From the NCBI GenBank assembly GCA_023411395.1, contig JAEYOV010000076.1, positions 186,001-250,000 of the forward strand: 64,000 nt of DNA. Reading direction: 5' to 3'. The notes under the pieces are model-generated. The model was not told the DNA's origin. It was given only the letters and a program-made list of their open reading frames with translations, and did no database searches. Origin of the DNA: Bacillota bacterium (GTDB lineage: Bacteria; Bacillota; Clostridia; Christensenellales; Aristaeellaceae). The position numbers and the translations under genes are program-made. This document shows, piece by piece, positions 16,395 to 24,675 of this stretch (the first letter of the stretch is position 1; each line of letters starts with the position of its first letter).

Positions 16395-17255
16395 CTATGC
16401 TTTTTTGGTGATCGGCAGCCATGCCTGGCACCTGTAATCTGCCGACTGCTGATCCCCCTCCGGGTACACCTCGATATCCGGCGCGTCGGCGTATTCATAC
16501 CCGGATGTGGGCAGCCATTCCGTTACGATCCGCTTTTGCAAGTCCTGCAGCGCCTTGGGCATTGGGCCTACGCAGTCGAAGACCGCCCAGGTGCAGGCAG
16601 GCACCTCGTAGGCCGCCATGCCTTCCGGCACCGGCTTGTTGCTGGCTACGGCAATGTAATAATCAAAATCCCTGCCGTTCATACAGGTGCTCACGCCCAG
16701 CAAGCCATAGGGTTCCCGGTCCATGGCCGCGATGATCCCGGGCACGATGCCCGACTGCACGGTCTTTTGCCAGAACAGGGGCACATTGAGAAAGCTTTCC
16801 TCCAGGCTCATATTGAAGTGTTCCTTGACGCCGACAATTTTGAATGCATCCCGCTTTTCAATCCTGTAGTTCATTTCCGCTTCTCCTTTGATGGAAATCG
16901 TGAAGCTGATGCGCGGAAATGCCTTCAGCCGGATGCCTTCCTCACGGGCCAGGGACGGCGATACGCCATGCACGCCTTGAAACGCACGGTTGAACGCCGT
17001 GGGCGAATCGTACCCGTACTTGAGCGCCGTGTCAATGACCTTTAATCCCCCGGATTGCAAATCGAACGCCGCCGCCGTCATGCGCCTGCGCCGGATATAC
17101 TCCGATAAGGGAATCCCTGCAATGTAGGAAAACATGCGCTGATAGTGAAACGTGGAGCAGCAGGCAATCCTCGCCGCCTGCCCGTAGTCTATCTCACCCG
17201 CCAGGTTTTCCTCAATATAGCGGATCGATTCGTTCAGCCGCTGAAGCCAATCCAT
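16395..17255 (-). CDS. AraC-family regulator with GyrI-like effector domain
   Basis: 286 residues from ATG 17255 (GGGAGGTGAT upstream); the frame continues upstream without a ribosome site. Residues 1-105 are an AraC double HTH (ESIRYIEENLAGEIDYGQAARIACCSTFHYQRMF ... GYDSPTAFNRAFQGVHGVSP, given here as two separate helices). The rest is a GyrI-like/effector-binding domain with INxx-free ligand pocket features (YYIAVASNKPVPEGM, VPACTWAVFDCVGPMP). This architecture binds small hydrophobic drugs in relatives such as Rob and BmrR-type sensors. The target is unknown; it is not part of an operon. Confidence 0.88.
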   Translation of the reverse strand: MDWLQRLNESIRYIEENLAGEIDYGQAARIACCSTFHYQRMFSYIAGIPLSEYIRRRRMTAAAFDLQSGGLKVIDTALKYGYDSPTAFNRAFQGVHGVSPSLAREEGIRLKAFPRISFTISIKGEAEMNYRIEKRDAFKIVGVKEHFNMSLEESFLNVPLFWQKTVQSGIVPGIIAAMDREPYGLLGVSTCMNGRDFDYYIAVASNKPVPEGMAAYEVPACTWAVFDCVGPMPKALQDLQKRIVTEWLPTSGYEYADAPDIEVYPEGDQQSADYRCQAWLPITKKA

Positions 17256-17366
17256 CACATCACCTCCCGTCCCAAAAAGAATAGCGGCAGGCAAAGCTCC
17301 TGTCCTCTCATTTGATGCACCAAAAAGGGAGGCGTATATTTCCATGTACGCCCCCCTCGCTTATGA

Positions 17367-18218
17367 TCAGATCGCTTCCCTTATAAGCTCTTCCACCACG
17401 GCGCGGCCGGTTTCCTGATCGATCAGGGGCACGCCGTCCTTCAAAACGGAATGCTTGCGGTGGAAGGTCAATCGCTCCTCCCTGTAAATCACGCCCAGGG
17501 GAATCTTGTCGTAAAACTCCATGGCCTTTTCCATGGCCTTCAGCTTATCGGCGGGATCGTAATCGTCTCCCAGAATATAGGTATGCTGCTGGTACCATTG
17601 GAAGGTATTCAGCTTGTTGAAGCTTACGCAGGGCTGAAAGATGTCCACCAGTGCGTAGCCGGGATACGCTATGGCCTCCTTCATCAGCGCTACCAGATGC
17701 TTGGGCTGGCCGCTGAAGCCCCGGCCCACAAAGCCCGCCCCCGCGGCAATGGCCAGCAGCACGGGATTGAGCGGGGTGTTCACGCTGCCCTCCGCCTGCA
17801 CGCCGGTCACCATCCCTTCGATGGTCGTCGGCGACGCCTGGCCCTTGGTCAGGCCGTAGATTTGATTGTCATGCACGAAATGGGTAATGTCCACATTCCT
17901 GCGCATGTTGTGCAGAAAGTGGTTTCCGCCCTCGCCGTAGGAGTCGCCGTCGCCGGTGTTCACGACCACGGTCAGCTTTTCGTTGGCGATCTTGGCCGCC
18001 ACAGCCGCCGGAAGCGCCCGGCCATGCAGGCCGCAAAAGAAATTGGCGCTGATGTACTGGGGTGTTTTCGCCGCCTGGCCGATGCCGGCCACCATCAATA
18101 CCTCATGCGGGTCCTTGCCTAATTCCTCCAGCGCCGTTTTCAGGCAGTTCAGTATGCTGAAATTGCCGCAGCCGGGGCACCATGCCGTTTCATGGGTAGC
18201 AAATTTCTTCTCGTCCAT
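17367..18218 (-). CDS. korB: 2-oxoacid:ferredoxin oxidoreductase, beta subunit
   Basis: 283 residues. CPGCG at 14-18 and GDGD at 89-92, with NQIYGLTKGQASPT shortly after, are the thiamine-diphosphate and Mg2+ binding signatures of KorB/PorB beta subunits. With KorA it decarboxylates a 2-oxoacid (2-oxoglutarate, pyruvate or a branched-chain oxoacid) to acyl-CoA and reduces ferredoxin. No ferredoxin-like delta subunit (two 4Cys clusters) is encoded in the operon, which is normal for the two-subunit form. The ATG overlaps the korA stop by one base (TAATG), so translation is coupled. Confidence 0.92.
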   Translation of the reverse strand: MDEKKFATHETAWCPGCGNFSILNCLKTALEELGKDPHEVLMVAGIGQAAKTPQYISANFFCGLHGRALPAAVAAKIANEKLTVVVNTGDGDSYGEGGNHFLHNMRRNVDITHFVHDNQIYGLTKGQASPTTIEGMVTGVQAEGSVNTPLNPVLLAIAAGAGFVGRGFSGQPKHLVALMKEAIAYPGYALVDIFQPCVSFNKLNTFQWYQQHTYILGDDYDPADKLKAMEKAMEFYDKIPLGVIYREERLTFHRKHSVLKDGVPLIDQETGRAVVEELIREAI

Positions 18219-19891
18219 TATTTTGTTTCCCCCTTCAGGCGCAGAGCGATCTCCTCGCCGGATAGCTGCCGCCCGTCGTATTTGAGCACAGAACCGGCGC
18301 AGGTGATGCCGGTGGCTTCCCTGACCAGTTGGGCAAGCTGGCCCGTATAGTTCTGCTCCACGTTCACAATCCGCTTTGCCTTTTGCGCCTTTTCCCTCAG
18401 CAGCTTCTCCGGCAGCGGATAGATATCCCCGAACACCAGCGCCGCGTACTTTTCACCGGAATCTTGATTGAGCCGTTCCACCGCCTCGTACAGCGGTCCC
18501 TTTAAGGAGCCCCAGCCCAGAAGCAGCGTATCGAACGCTTCCGGGCCTATAAAGTCCGGCTCCTTCAGCTCTTCCTTCAGCAAGGCCAGTTTGCCCATGC
18601 GCTTGACCATCATTTTATTGCGCATTTCCGCCGATTCGATGATGGCGCCGCGCTCATCATGCTCGTCGCTGTCGGCCGAAACGAACGCCTTTACCTTGCC
18701 CGGAACAAGCCTTGGGGAAATGCCGCTTTCCGTAAAGCGGAAGCGCAGGTATTCTTCCTCCTCAGGCCACTCCCTGCCGGGAGATGCGACATTGATACCT
18801 GACAAATCGAATTGCTTCACCGTGGCGGTGGCGTCGCCAAGATATTGATCGCTTAAGAGGATCACAGGGATTTGGTACCGCTCCGCGATGTCGAAGGCGC
18901 GGGCGGTTTGATAAAACGCGTCCTCCTGGTCACGCAGGGCAATGACCATCCGGGGGAATTCGCCTTGGGAGGCGGAGATCACAAACTTCAAATCGCTTTG
19001 TTCCGTGCGGGTCGGCAAGCCCGTTACAGGGCCGGGCCGCTGCACATCCACCACCACCAGGGGGATTTCCGCCATGCCGGATAATCCCAGCGCCTCCACC
19101 TTCAGCGAAAAGCCGCCGCCGGAGGTACCCGTCATGGCCCGCGCTCCGGCGAAGGACGCGCCGATGGCCATGTTGATGCCGGCAATCTCATCCTCCGCCT
19201 GCTCCACCACCACCCCGGCCTGCCGGCTCTTGCCCGCCAGATATTCCATGATGGAGGTGGAAGGTGACATGGGATAGGCGGAATAAAATTTCAGCCCCGC
19301 CGCCAGCGCGCCTAAGGCCAGCGCCTTGTTGCCGCTTAACAGCAAAAAATCGCCAAAGGCGCCGTCAAAGTGCGTATACCGGCTTTCCACCAGCCCGTAC
19401 CCTTCCTCCACCGCCTTCATGTTTACTTCCAGATACTGGGCGTGAACAGCTTCTCTGTACACGTCCTCCGCCTGGCTGAGGTCCTCGCCGAACAGCTTCA
19501 ATATGGCGCCTACGGCGATGCTTCCCGCCACGCGCATGTTCCCAAGCGCCTTGGCCCGGTCATCCATGTTCAGGGGAATGGCCCGGGGATCGTCTATCCC
19601 CAGCTTTTCGTCACACAGAATAAAGCCGTCTTCCTTCAATTCGTCTTTATGCAGGTCCACCGTCTCGCGGTTCATGGCAATCATGCCGTCAAACCGGCCG
19701 TTATGGGAGCGGATGGTCTCCGTGCCAAATCGGATGGTGCAAAAATTGTGCCCGCCCCTGATGCGGGACATGAAATCACGCATGGTGAAAACGCTGTACC
19801 CGGCTCTTTTTAACAGTTTTTCCAAAATAGCCGCCGTGGTGTCGATACCTTGTCCGGCGGCGCCCCCAATCAGAAGATTGTACAACCTCAT
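18218..19891 (-). CDS. korA: 2-oxoacid:ferredoxin oxidoreductase, fused gamma-alpha subunit
   Basis: About 557 residues. Residues 1-185 are the gamma domain (LLIGGAAGQGIDTTAAILEK, FMSRIRGGHNFCTIRFG), fused to the pyrimidine-binding alpha domain with FYSAYPMSPSTSIMEYL, EDEIAGINMAIGASFAGARA and TGTSGGGFSLKVEALGLSGM. This gamma-alpha fusion is usual for KorA of anaerobes. ATG 19891 lies directly against AGGAGGG, whereas TTG 19885 is at ideal spacing, so the true start may be the TTG. First gene of a two-gene operon with korB. Confidence 0.92.
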   Translation of the reverse strand: MRLYNLLIGGAAGQGIDTTAAILEKLLKRAGYSVFTMRDFMSRIRGGHNFCTIRFGTETIRSHNGRFDGMIAMNRETVDLHKDELKEDGFILCDEKLGIDDPRAIPLNMDDRAKALGNMRVAGSIAVGAILKLFGEDLSQAEDVYREAVHAQYLEVNMKAVEEGYGLVESRYTHFDGAFGDFLLLSGNKALALGALAAGLKFYSAYPMSPSTSIMEYLAGKSRQAGVVVEQAEDEIAGINMAIGASFAGARAMTGTSGGGFSLKVEALGLSGMAEIPLVVVDVQRPGPVTGLPTRTEQSDLKFVISASQGEFPRMVIALRDQEDAFYQTARAFDIAERYQIPVILLSDQYLGDATATVKQFDLSGINVASPGREWPEEEEYLRFRFTESGISPRLVPGKVKAFVSADSDEHDERGAIIESAEMRNKMMVKRMGKLALLKEELKEPDFIGPEAFDTLLLGWGSLKGPLYEAVERLNQDSGEKYAALVFGDIYPLPEKLLREKAQKAKRIVNVEQNYTGQLAQLVREATGITCAGSVLKYDGRQLSGEEIALRLKGETK

Positions 19892-20045
19892 CCCTCCTAC
19901 GATGCTGATTAATGAATATGACCTTGCATCCCGGCAACGCAAACGCCGCAGCACCAAGCTGTCTTAGCCATATTTCTCCGCGTTTCGCGCCAAACCCTGC
20001 CAAGCGTGCTGTAATATATATAATATCAGGAATACGCATATGAAA

Positions 20046-20073
20046 CATGGGCGGAAGTATTATCCCGCCCATG
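20046..20073 (-). terminator. Hairpin directly after rlmH
   Basis: CATGGGCGG (20046-20054) pairs with CCGCCCATG (20065-20073), next to the rlmH stop; on the minus strand followed by TTTCAT. Confidence 0.55.
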
Positions 20074-20553
20074 CTATTTATGATACCTCTCCCCCGCGCC
20101 GATTTTCGCGGCCCTGTAGATCTGCTCCAGCAAAAGAACCCGCGCAAGCTGATGTGGAAAGGTCATTTTCGACAGCGACATTTTTTCATCCGCGCGGCTG
20201 ACCGCCTTTTCCCCCAATCCCAGCGAGCCGCCGATCATGAACACAGTACGCTGATATCCCCTTTGCGGAAGCTCTTGAAGATGTTTCGCAAAATCAACGC
20301 TGTCCCACTGCTTTCCGTCAATACAAAGCGTAATCACATAGTCGTTAGGCTTTAGGCGCGCCAACAGCCTTGCGGCTTCCCTGTCCATCACCTGTTTGGA
20401 AAGGGCTTCGCTGTCTTCCACAGGTTCAGGCTCATCACTCAGCTCGATTTCTTCCACTCGGCCATAGCGCGAAAGCCGCTTCAAATATTCATCAGCGGCC
20501 TGACGCCAGTGCTTTTCCCGTAACTTACCCAAGCAAAGAATTGCCGCCTGCAT
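20074..20553 (-). CDS. rlmH: 23S rRNA pseudouridine-1915 N3-methyltransferase RlmH
   Basis: 159 residues, the usual length. SPOUT fold signatures: DYVITLCIDGKQWDSVDFAKHL, the SAM-binding trefoil knot FMIGGSLGLGE, and the conserved C-terminus EQIYRAAKI...GERYHK. It methylates pseudouridine 1915 in helix 69 of 23S rRNA in assembled ribosomes. It lies downstream of the YycJ-like hydrolase and CPBP genes on the same strand, matching the yycJ-...-rlmH order common in Bacillota, though a palindromic repeat sits between CPBP and rlmH. Confidence 0.96.
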   Translation of the reverse strand: MQAAILCLGKLREKHWRQAADEYLKRLSRYGRVEEIELSDEPEPVEDSEALSKQVMDREAARLLARLKPNDYVITLCIDGKQWDSVDFAKHLQELPQRGYQRTVFMIGGSLGLGEKAVSRADEKMSLSKMTFPHQLARVLLLEQIYRAAKIGAGERYHK

Positions 20554-20565
20554 TCCGCCTCTTTC

Positions 20566-20618
20566 TTAGGGGCTCTGCCCCTAAAACCCTGCCAAAGGGA
20601 TAAGTCCCTTTGGAATCC
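20566..20618 (-). repeat. Palindromic intergenic repeat, copy 2 (compact)
   Basis: On the minus strand: GGGATTCCAAAGGGA, loop, TCCCTTTGGCAGGGT, then hairpin TTAGGGGC-AGA-GCCCCTAA. CCAAAGGGA (20592-20600) pairs with TCCCTTTGG (20605-20613); the second stem is 20566-20584. Same plan as the copy at 12966-13125. Confidence 0.65.
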
Positions 20619-20645
20619 CATTTCCATATATTATCCCATTATATT

Positions 20646-21623
20646 TTACGCCGGGAAAAATTCCAGCACATACCAGGGGAGCAATAGCAACAGCAAAACC
20701 GCCGTCAGCAGGATTACCGTCTTGCGGCTTTTATGCGGCATGGCATATTCAGCAGGGGCAGATTCAGGCTTCTGCCCGCTGGGGGATAAAAGCAGCGGAC
20801 GGATCAACAGCCAAAAGACGAAGGCAGCTATCAGCGCCATGAACAATACGCTCATCACCGCCGGGGCCAAGGAAGCACCCTGCAGGGCCTGTGCCGCCTC
20901 GGCCTCCACATCCACACCCTCCCAGGCTTTGCGGAAGTACAGGGAAATGATCAAGGTGGCGGCATTATGGGAAAAGTGGTAGATCATGGGCAATTGCAGG
21001 CTGTTCTGCCTTAGGGCCAGCAAGGTGATGACAAATCCCAGCGCGATATGTCCCGGCAGCCCAGTCAGGGATCCGTGCATGAAAGCGAACAGCAGCACTG
21101 TCAGCCACAGCGCGGCCTTTTGCGGCAGTTCCCTTTTCAGCCCCTCCAGCAGCGCGCCGCGAAAAAGCAATTCTTCCAGCACGGCGGGCAGGATTCCCAC
21201 AGCCGCTATCGCCAGTATGGTTTGCGGGCCATTTTGCGGCAGGGGCACTTCGGGGGACCACAGCCGTATCTTCAGCGCCTCCAGCATAAGCGCCCAAAGG
21301 GAAATAAAAAGCTGCAGCGCCCAGGCTCCGATCACCGCCGCCAGCACGGTACGCACCGCGCTGGAAAAGGGCGGGAAGGCCAACTGTGCCTTCAGAACCG
21401 GCGTATACCGCGGACGGAACAGGTATATAAACAAAAACACCGGGAGGCCAAACATCAGGATTTCCTGAATCATCGTAAGCGCATAAAAATTTTCCGGCTG
21501 CTCAAAAGCCTGGCCGTCCACCAGTATATTGATCCCGAATATGAATCCTGTTCTAATCAGCACCGCAATGAGCAGCAGCAAAAGCACACTGCGCGCGCCG
21601 ACGGTCTTCTCCAGCCTGGACAA
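20646..21623 (-). CDS. CPBP-family intramembrane metalloprotease
   Basis: 325 residues; TTG start at 21623 with GGAGG seven bases upstream. About eight membrane helices. The Rce1/CPBP motifs are intact: EE (150-151) in PAVLEELLFRG with R155, FxxxH with H183 in LLFAFMHGS, and H192 in GHIALGF. These form the zinc-independent glutamate protease site within the membrane. Substrate unknown; relatives process peptides, anti-sigma factors or provide bacteriocin immunity. It follows the YycJ-like gene by 15 bases, so they are one operon. Confidence 0.9.
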   Translation of the reverse strand: MSRLEKTVGARSVLLLLLIAVLIRTGFIFGINILVDGQAFEQPENFYALTMIQEILMFGLPVFLFIYLFRPRYTPVLKAQLAFPPFSSAVRTVLAAVIGAWALQLFISLWALMLEALKIRLWSPEVPLPQNGPQTILAIAAVGILPAVLEELLFRGALLEGLKRELPQKAALWLTVLLFAFMHGSLTGLPGHIALGFVITLLALRQNSLQLPMIYHFSHNAATLIISLYFRKAWEGVDVEAEAAQALQGASLAPAVMSVLFMALIAAFVFWLLIRPLLLSPSGQKPESAPAEYAMPHKSRKTVILLTAVLLLLLLPWYVLEFFPA

Positions 21624-21638
21624 CCTGTTTCCTCCTTA

Positions 21639-22472
21639 TTATACGCAGCGCTGCGCCCTTTCCATCCTGCCGTCCCTGATAACATATACGTTGCCCACCC
21701 GGTCCCGCCAGGCCATGTCCACAGTCACATCCTGACCGCAAACAAGGCCTGCGCCGTTCAGCATGCGGCAGGTGGTGCTGTACGCCAGCTCCGGCAGGTT
21801 GTTTTCGGCGCTCAAATGCCCCAGAACCAGATGGCGTACCCCCGTTTGCACCAAAGCAAGCACCGCCTCGGCGCAGGCATCATTGCTCAAGTGTCCCTTG
21901 TTGCCAAGAATACGCTTTTTCAGTGCCTGGGTATAATGCGGGTTCTGCCGGAGCATTTCCGGATCGTGGTTGCTTTCCAACAGCAAAAGGTCCACCCCGG
22001 CAAGCTGCTCCAGCACATTTTTGCGGATGACGCCCATATCCGTGGCGGTGGCCACGCTGAAGGTGCTGTGACTCAGGCGGTAGCCCACGGGTTCAGCGGC
22101 ATCATGCGATATGGCAAAAGGCGTTACGCCGATCTCGTCCACGTAAAAATCGGTGTCCGAATAAAATTCTCGGCGGTTCCGCTGGCTGATAGGGCCCAAA
22201 GCCCGCTCCATGGCGTACCATGTGCCGGGCGTGGCGTATATGGGCAGGTTGAATTTGCGGCTCAATATTCCCGCGCCCCTAACATGGTCGGTATGCTCGT
22301 GGGTGATGAGGATGGCCGACAGGCTGGCGGGATTGACGCCGATTTGAGACAAAGCGTCCACCACTGTTTTCCCGGGCAGGCCGGCGTCTATCAAAAGCCG
22401 CGTCCGTTCCGTGGCGACATACAACGCGTTGCCGCTGGACCCGCTGAAAAGGGGGCAGAAGGTCATCTCCAT
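21639..22472 (-). CDS. YycJ/WalJ-like metallo-beta-lactamase-fold exonuclease
   Basis: 277 residues from ATG 22472, chosen for GGGAGG nine bases upstream; ATGs at 22481 and 22466 compete. Opens with FCPLFSGSSGNALYV, typical of YycJ; the metal site HEHTDH is at 58-63, followed by D in ATATDMG and H in LVLGHLSAENN. WalJ/YycJ is a double-strand 5'-3' exonuclease linked to DNA repair and to the WalRK wall-stress region. Here walRK is absent, but the distal neighbour rlmH is the usual companion. Confidence 0.88.
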   Translation of the reverse strand: MEMTFCPLFSGSSGNALYVATERTRLLIDAGLPGKTVVDALSQIGVNPASLSAILITHEHTDHVRGAGILSRKFNLPIYATPGTWYAMERALGPISQRNRREFYSDTDFYVDEIGVTPFAISHDAAEPVGYRLSHSTFSVATATDMGVIRKNVLEQLAGVDLLLLESNHDPEMLRQNPHYTQALKKRILGNKGHLSNDACAEAVLALVQTGVRHLVLGHLSAENNLPELAYSTTCRMLNGAGLVCGQDVTVDMAWRDRVGNVYVIRDGRMERAQRCV

Positions 22473-22607
22473 CCAGTGCATCCCTCCCGGAAAAGGCAAA
22501 TCTACCCCTCATTATATCGCGGTTTACAGTGGATGGCAATACAGCATATTGCGTTTTTGAGAAGCATGGCCCATAATGATACCATGAATGCCAAGGAGGA
22601 TATGGTT

Positions 22608-22904
22608 TTGCAAACATCCAGCCTATGGGTCCGCATGATCAAGGGACACCGCATCGTAAAGCAAGCCACCGCTCCCTGTACACGGGATGATCCCATGGAA
22701 GCGTTGCAGGCGGCGCTAAAGGAACTGGACCTCTCCCGCCCATTGTGGCTTGCGAAGAACCAGCGGGAATGGGAGGAGTTTGGCCAGACGCGCTTTACCC
22801 AGGAGCATTTTGTGGAAGCCGTCGGCTTTGACCGGCTGGAGATAGAGTATATCAATCCCCTTGCTCCCAAACAAAAAAGCCGCGACCCAAGAAATGATGT
22901 GTGA
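22608..22904 (+). CDS. Small conserved hypothetical protein
   Basis: 98 residues from TTG 22608, with AAGGAGG eight bases upstream (ATG 22602 is only two bases away from it). No membrane segment or signal. Blocks such as LWVRMIKGHRI, LDLSRPLWLAKNQREWEEF, TRFTQEHFVEAVGFDRLEIEYI look evolutionarily constrained and I associate them with a widespread clostridial family of unknown function; the last ten residues are basic and variable. It has its own short upstream region, divergent from the YycJ-like gene, and ends in a strong terminator, which supports a real gene despite its size. Confidence 0.75.
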   Translation: MQTSSLWVRMIKGHRIVKQATAPCTRDDPMEALQAALKELDLSRPLWLAKNQREWEEFGQTRFTQEHFVEAVGFDRLEIEYINPLAPKQKSRDPRNDV

Positions 22905-22914
22905 CATGTAATGG

Positions 22915-22950
22915 AAAAGGGGCTGCCCCACTGAAGGCGCAGCCCCTTTT
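22915..22950. terminator. Bidirectional intrinsic terminator
   Basis: AAAAGGGGCTGC (22915-22926) pairs with GCAGCCCCTTTT (22939-22950): T-runs in both directions, between the convergent small gene and the PBP gene. Confidence 0.88.
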
Positions 22951-22957
22951 CATATGC

Positions 22958-24361
22958 TTAGCGATAGTTATTCTTCAAATACTGAAAGATCTGCCTTGCG
23001 ATGGGCGCGGCAGCCCCGCTGCCGCTCTCGCCCCTTTCCACAATCACGCTGACAGCATAAGGCAAATCAGGCTCATCCAGAAAGCCCACATACCAGCCAT
23101 GGACTACATATTCCTCGTCGATCCTGGTTTCGGCGGAGCCCGTTTTGCCGCACACCGCAAGCCCTTCCACCTGGGCGCCTACGCCTGTGCCGGAGGTGGT
23201 CACGGCGCGCATGGCCGATTTGATGCTTTGGGCAATGGCTTCGGGCATCGCCCTTTTGTAGACTTTGGGGGTATATTCCTTGCGCGTTGCGCCGCTGTCA
23301 TTGACTACGGCCCTGATGAGCCCAGGCTCCATCATCACCCCGCCGTTGGCCACCGCCGAGGCCACCATGCACATGTGCAGGGGGGTGGTTTCCACATTCC
23401 CCTGTCCGGCCCCGGACCAGGCGATTTGCACCTTGTCCCGGCCGGTGGTGGGGTATACGCTGTTTTCCACCACCAAATCCCTGAACAGGAAATTGTCATT
23501 GAGGCCAAAGGCTTCCGCCGTTTTGCGCAGCCGCTCGTCTGTCAGTTCCAGCGCAATGGAGGCGAATATGTTGTTGCAGCTTACCGCAAAAGCCTGCGTC
23601 AGTGTCCGTTCGTTGTGGACGGCACGGCCAAAGTCGGTAATCACCTGGTTTAAAACCGGCAATTGCCCGGTACAAAACAGCGTGCGGGTTGTGATATCCG
23701 GCAAATTTTCCAGCGCGCTGGCCATGGTGACGATTTTGAACGTACTGCCGGGGGGGTACTTGGCCTGGGTCACCCGGTTCCAGAAGGGCTTTTGCGGATC
23801 ATCATCCGATACGGCGCTGACATTGTAAGGATCAAAGGTAGGCAGGCTGACCATGCCCAACACTTCACCGGTCCTGTAGTTCATCACCACGGCGGCGCCG
23901 GCAGCCCCTTTGGGAAAAGCCTTCATGATGCCGGTGCACAGGCGGCTGTCCACGGTGAGTGTCAGGTTGTCGCCCTTGCGCTCTTCGCCCCTGAGCATCT
24001 GTACCAGCCGTTCCGCCAGTGTGGATTCGAAGCCCAGCAAATAACTGGCCTTGAAGGATTCCACGCCGTTGGCAACAAATTTCTTTTCATCTCCCAGCAG
24101 ATGCACCACGGCCCGGCGGCTTGATTCGTCCGGCTGGTAGGCGCGCTTGCCGTCCTGAGTGGTGGTGGCGATGACCACGCCGTTGCGGTCCAGGACATCT
24201 CCGCGCAAAGCGGCGTCATTTAGCTGCCTCGTATTGCCGCGGTGGGCAACCCACCGGCTCCCGTACATGATCACGCTATAGCCGCCATACACTGAAAGCA
24301 ATGCAAACAGCCCAATCATAAGCAGGGCCAGAAGCCTGAAATTCATGCGCTGCTGCTTCAC
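22958..24361 (-). CDS. Penicillin-binding transpeptidase (PbpA/FtsI class B-like)
   Basis: 467 residues from GTG 24361 (AGGGGGTG five bases upstream). One N-terminal membrane anchor (about 9-33), a small N-terminal domain without a full PBP dimerisation region, then the transpeptidase: STFK (206-209), SCN (261-263), KTG (406-408). The pattern matches the shorter PbpA type that pairs with a FtsW/RodA glycosyltransferase. It cross-links peptidoglycan outside the membrane. Upstream on the same strand are FtsW/RodA and an FHA protein, but a 314-nt palindromic segment intervenes, so its expression may be partly separate. Confidence 0.92.
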   Translation of the reverse strand: MKQQRMNFRLLALLMIGLFALLSVYGGYSVIMYGSRWVAHRGNTRQLNDAALRGDVLDRNGVVIATTTQDGKRAYQPDESSRRAVVHLLGDEKKFVANGVESFKASYLLGFESTLAERLVQMLRGEERKGDNLTLTVDSRLCTGIMKAFPKGAAGAAVVMNYRTGEVLGMVSLPTFDPYNVSAVSDDDPQKPFWNRVTQAKYPPGSTFKIVTMASALENLPDITTRTLFCTGQLPVLNQVITDFGRAVHNERTLTQAFAVSCNNIFASIALELTDERLRKTAEAFGLNDNFLFRDLVVENSVYPTTGRDKVQIAWSGAGQGNVETTPLHMCMVASAVANGGVMMEPGLIRAVVNDSGATRKEYTPKVYKRAMPEAIAQSIKSAMRAVTTSGTGVGAQVEGLAVCGKTGSAETRIDEEYVVHGWYVGFLDEPDLPYAVSVIVERGESGSGAAAPIARQIFQYLKNNYR

Positions 24362-24419
24362 AGCCGCACCCCCTTCCATGGCATCAGTAAATCTGCAAAC
24401 TAGTAGATAAAATGGGTAA

Positions 24420-24672
24420 GAATTTCTGGGGATGCATTGAAGGGGCGGGGCCCCTTCAATTGAAATCGTCTCGCCCGGCTTTGCCGGGCGGGCGGGGCGC
24501 TTGCGGAGCAAGCTTTCCTTACACTTTTCGCTGACCGTAGCCTAGGGTGAGGGCTTGGCCCGGACCTGGAGTCTTGAAATGGTTTGCCATTTCAAGACGG
24601 AACATTGGCCGAGCGAAGCGAAGGACAATGCGTGAGGCTGCAAGCGAAAAGTGCAGAATCGGAAAAATGAGA
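24420..24672. repeat. Nested palindromic insert between FtsW/RodA and PBP genes
   Basis: The 314-nt gap holds several stems: GCCCGGC-TTT-GCCGGGC, GCTTGC-GGA-GCAAGC, and a larger nested element bounded by CACTTTTCGCT (24523-24533) and its inverse AGCGAAAAGTG (24643-24653). At its centre GTCTTGAAATGG (24571-24582) pairs perfectly with CCATTTCAAGAC (24587-24598). A further stem GGAAAAATGA/TCATTTTTCC overlaps the end of the upstream gene. No coding potential is evident. It looks like a MITE-like or structured RNA element. Confidence 0.6.
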
Positions 24673-24675
24673 ACG

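Noticed and set aside
21048..22601. Long plus-strand frame (618 codons with the small gene at its end)
   Set aside because: It is antisense to the CPBP and YycJ-like genes and reads as low-complexity His/Gln/Arg-rich protein; only the last 98 codons (22608-22904) have a ribosome site and protein-like composition.
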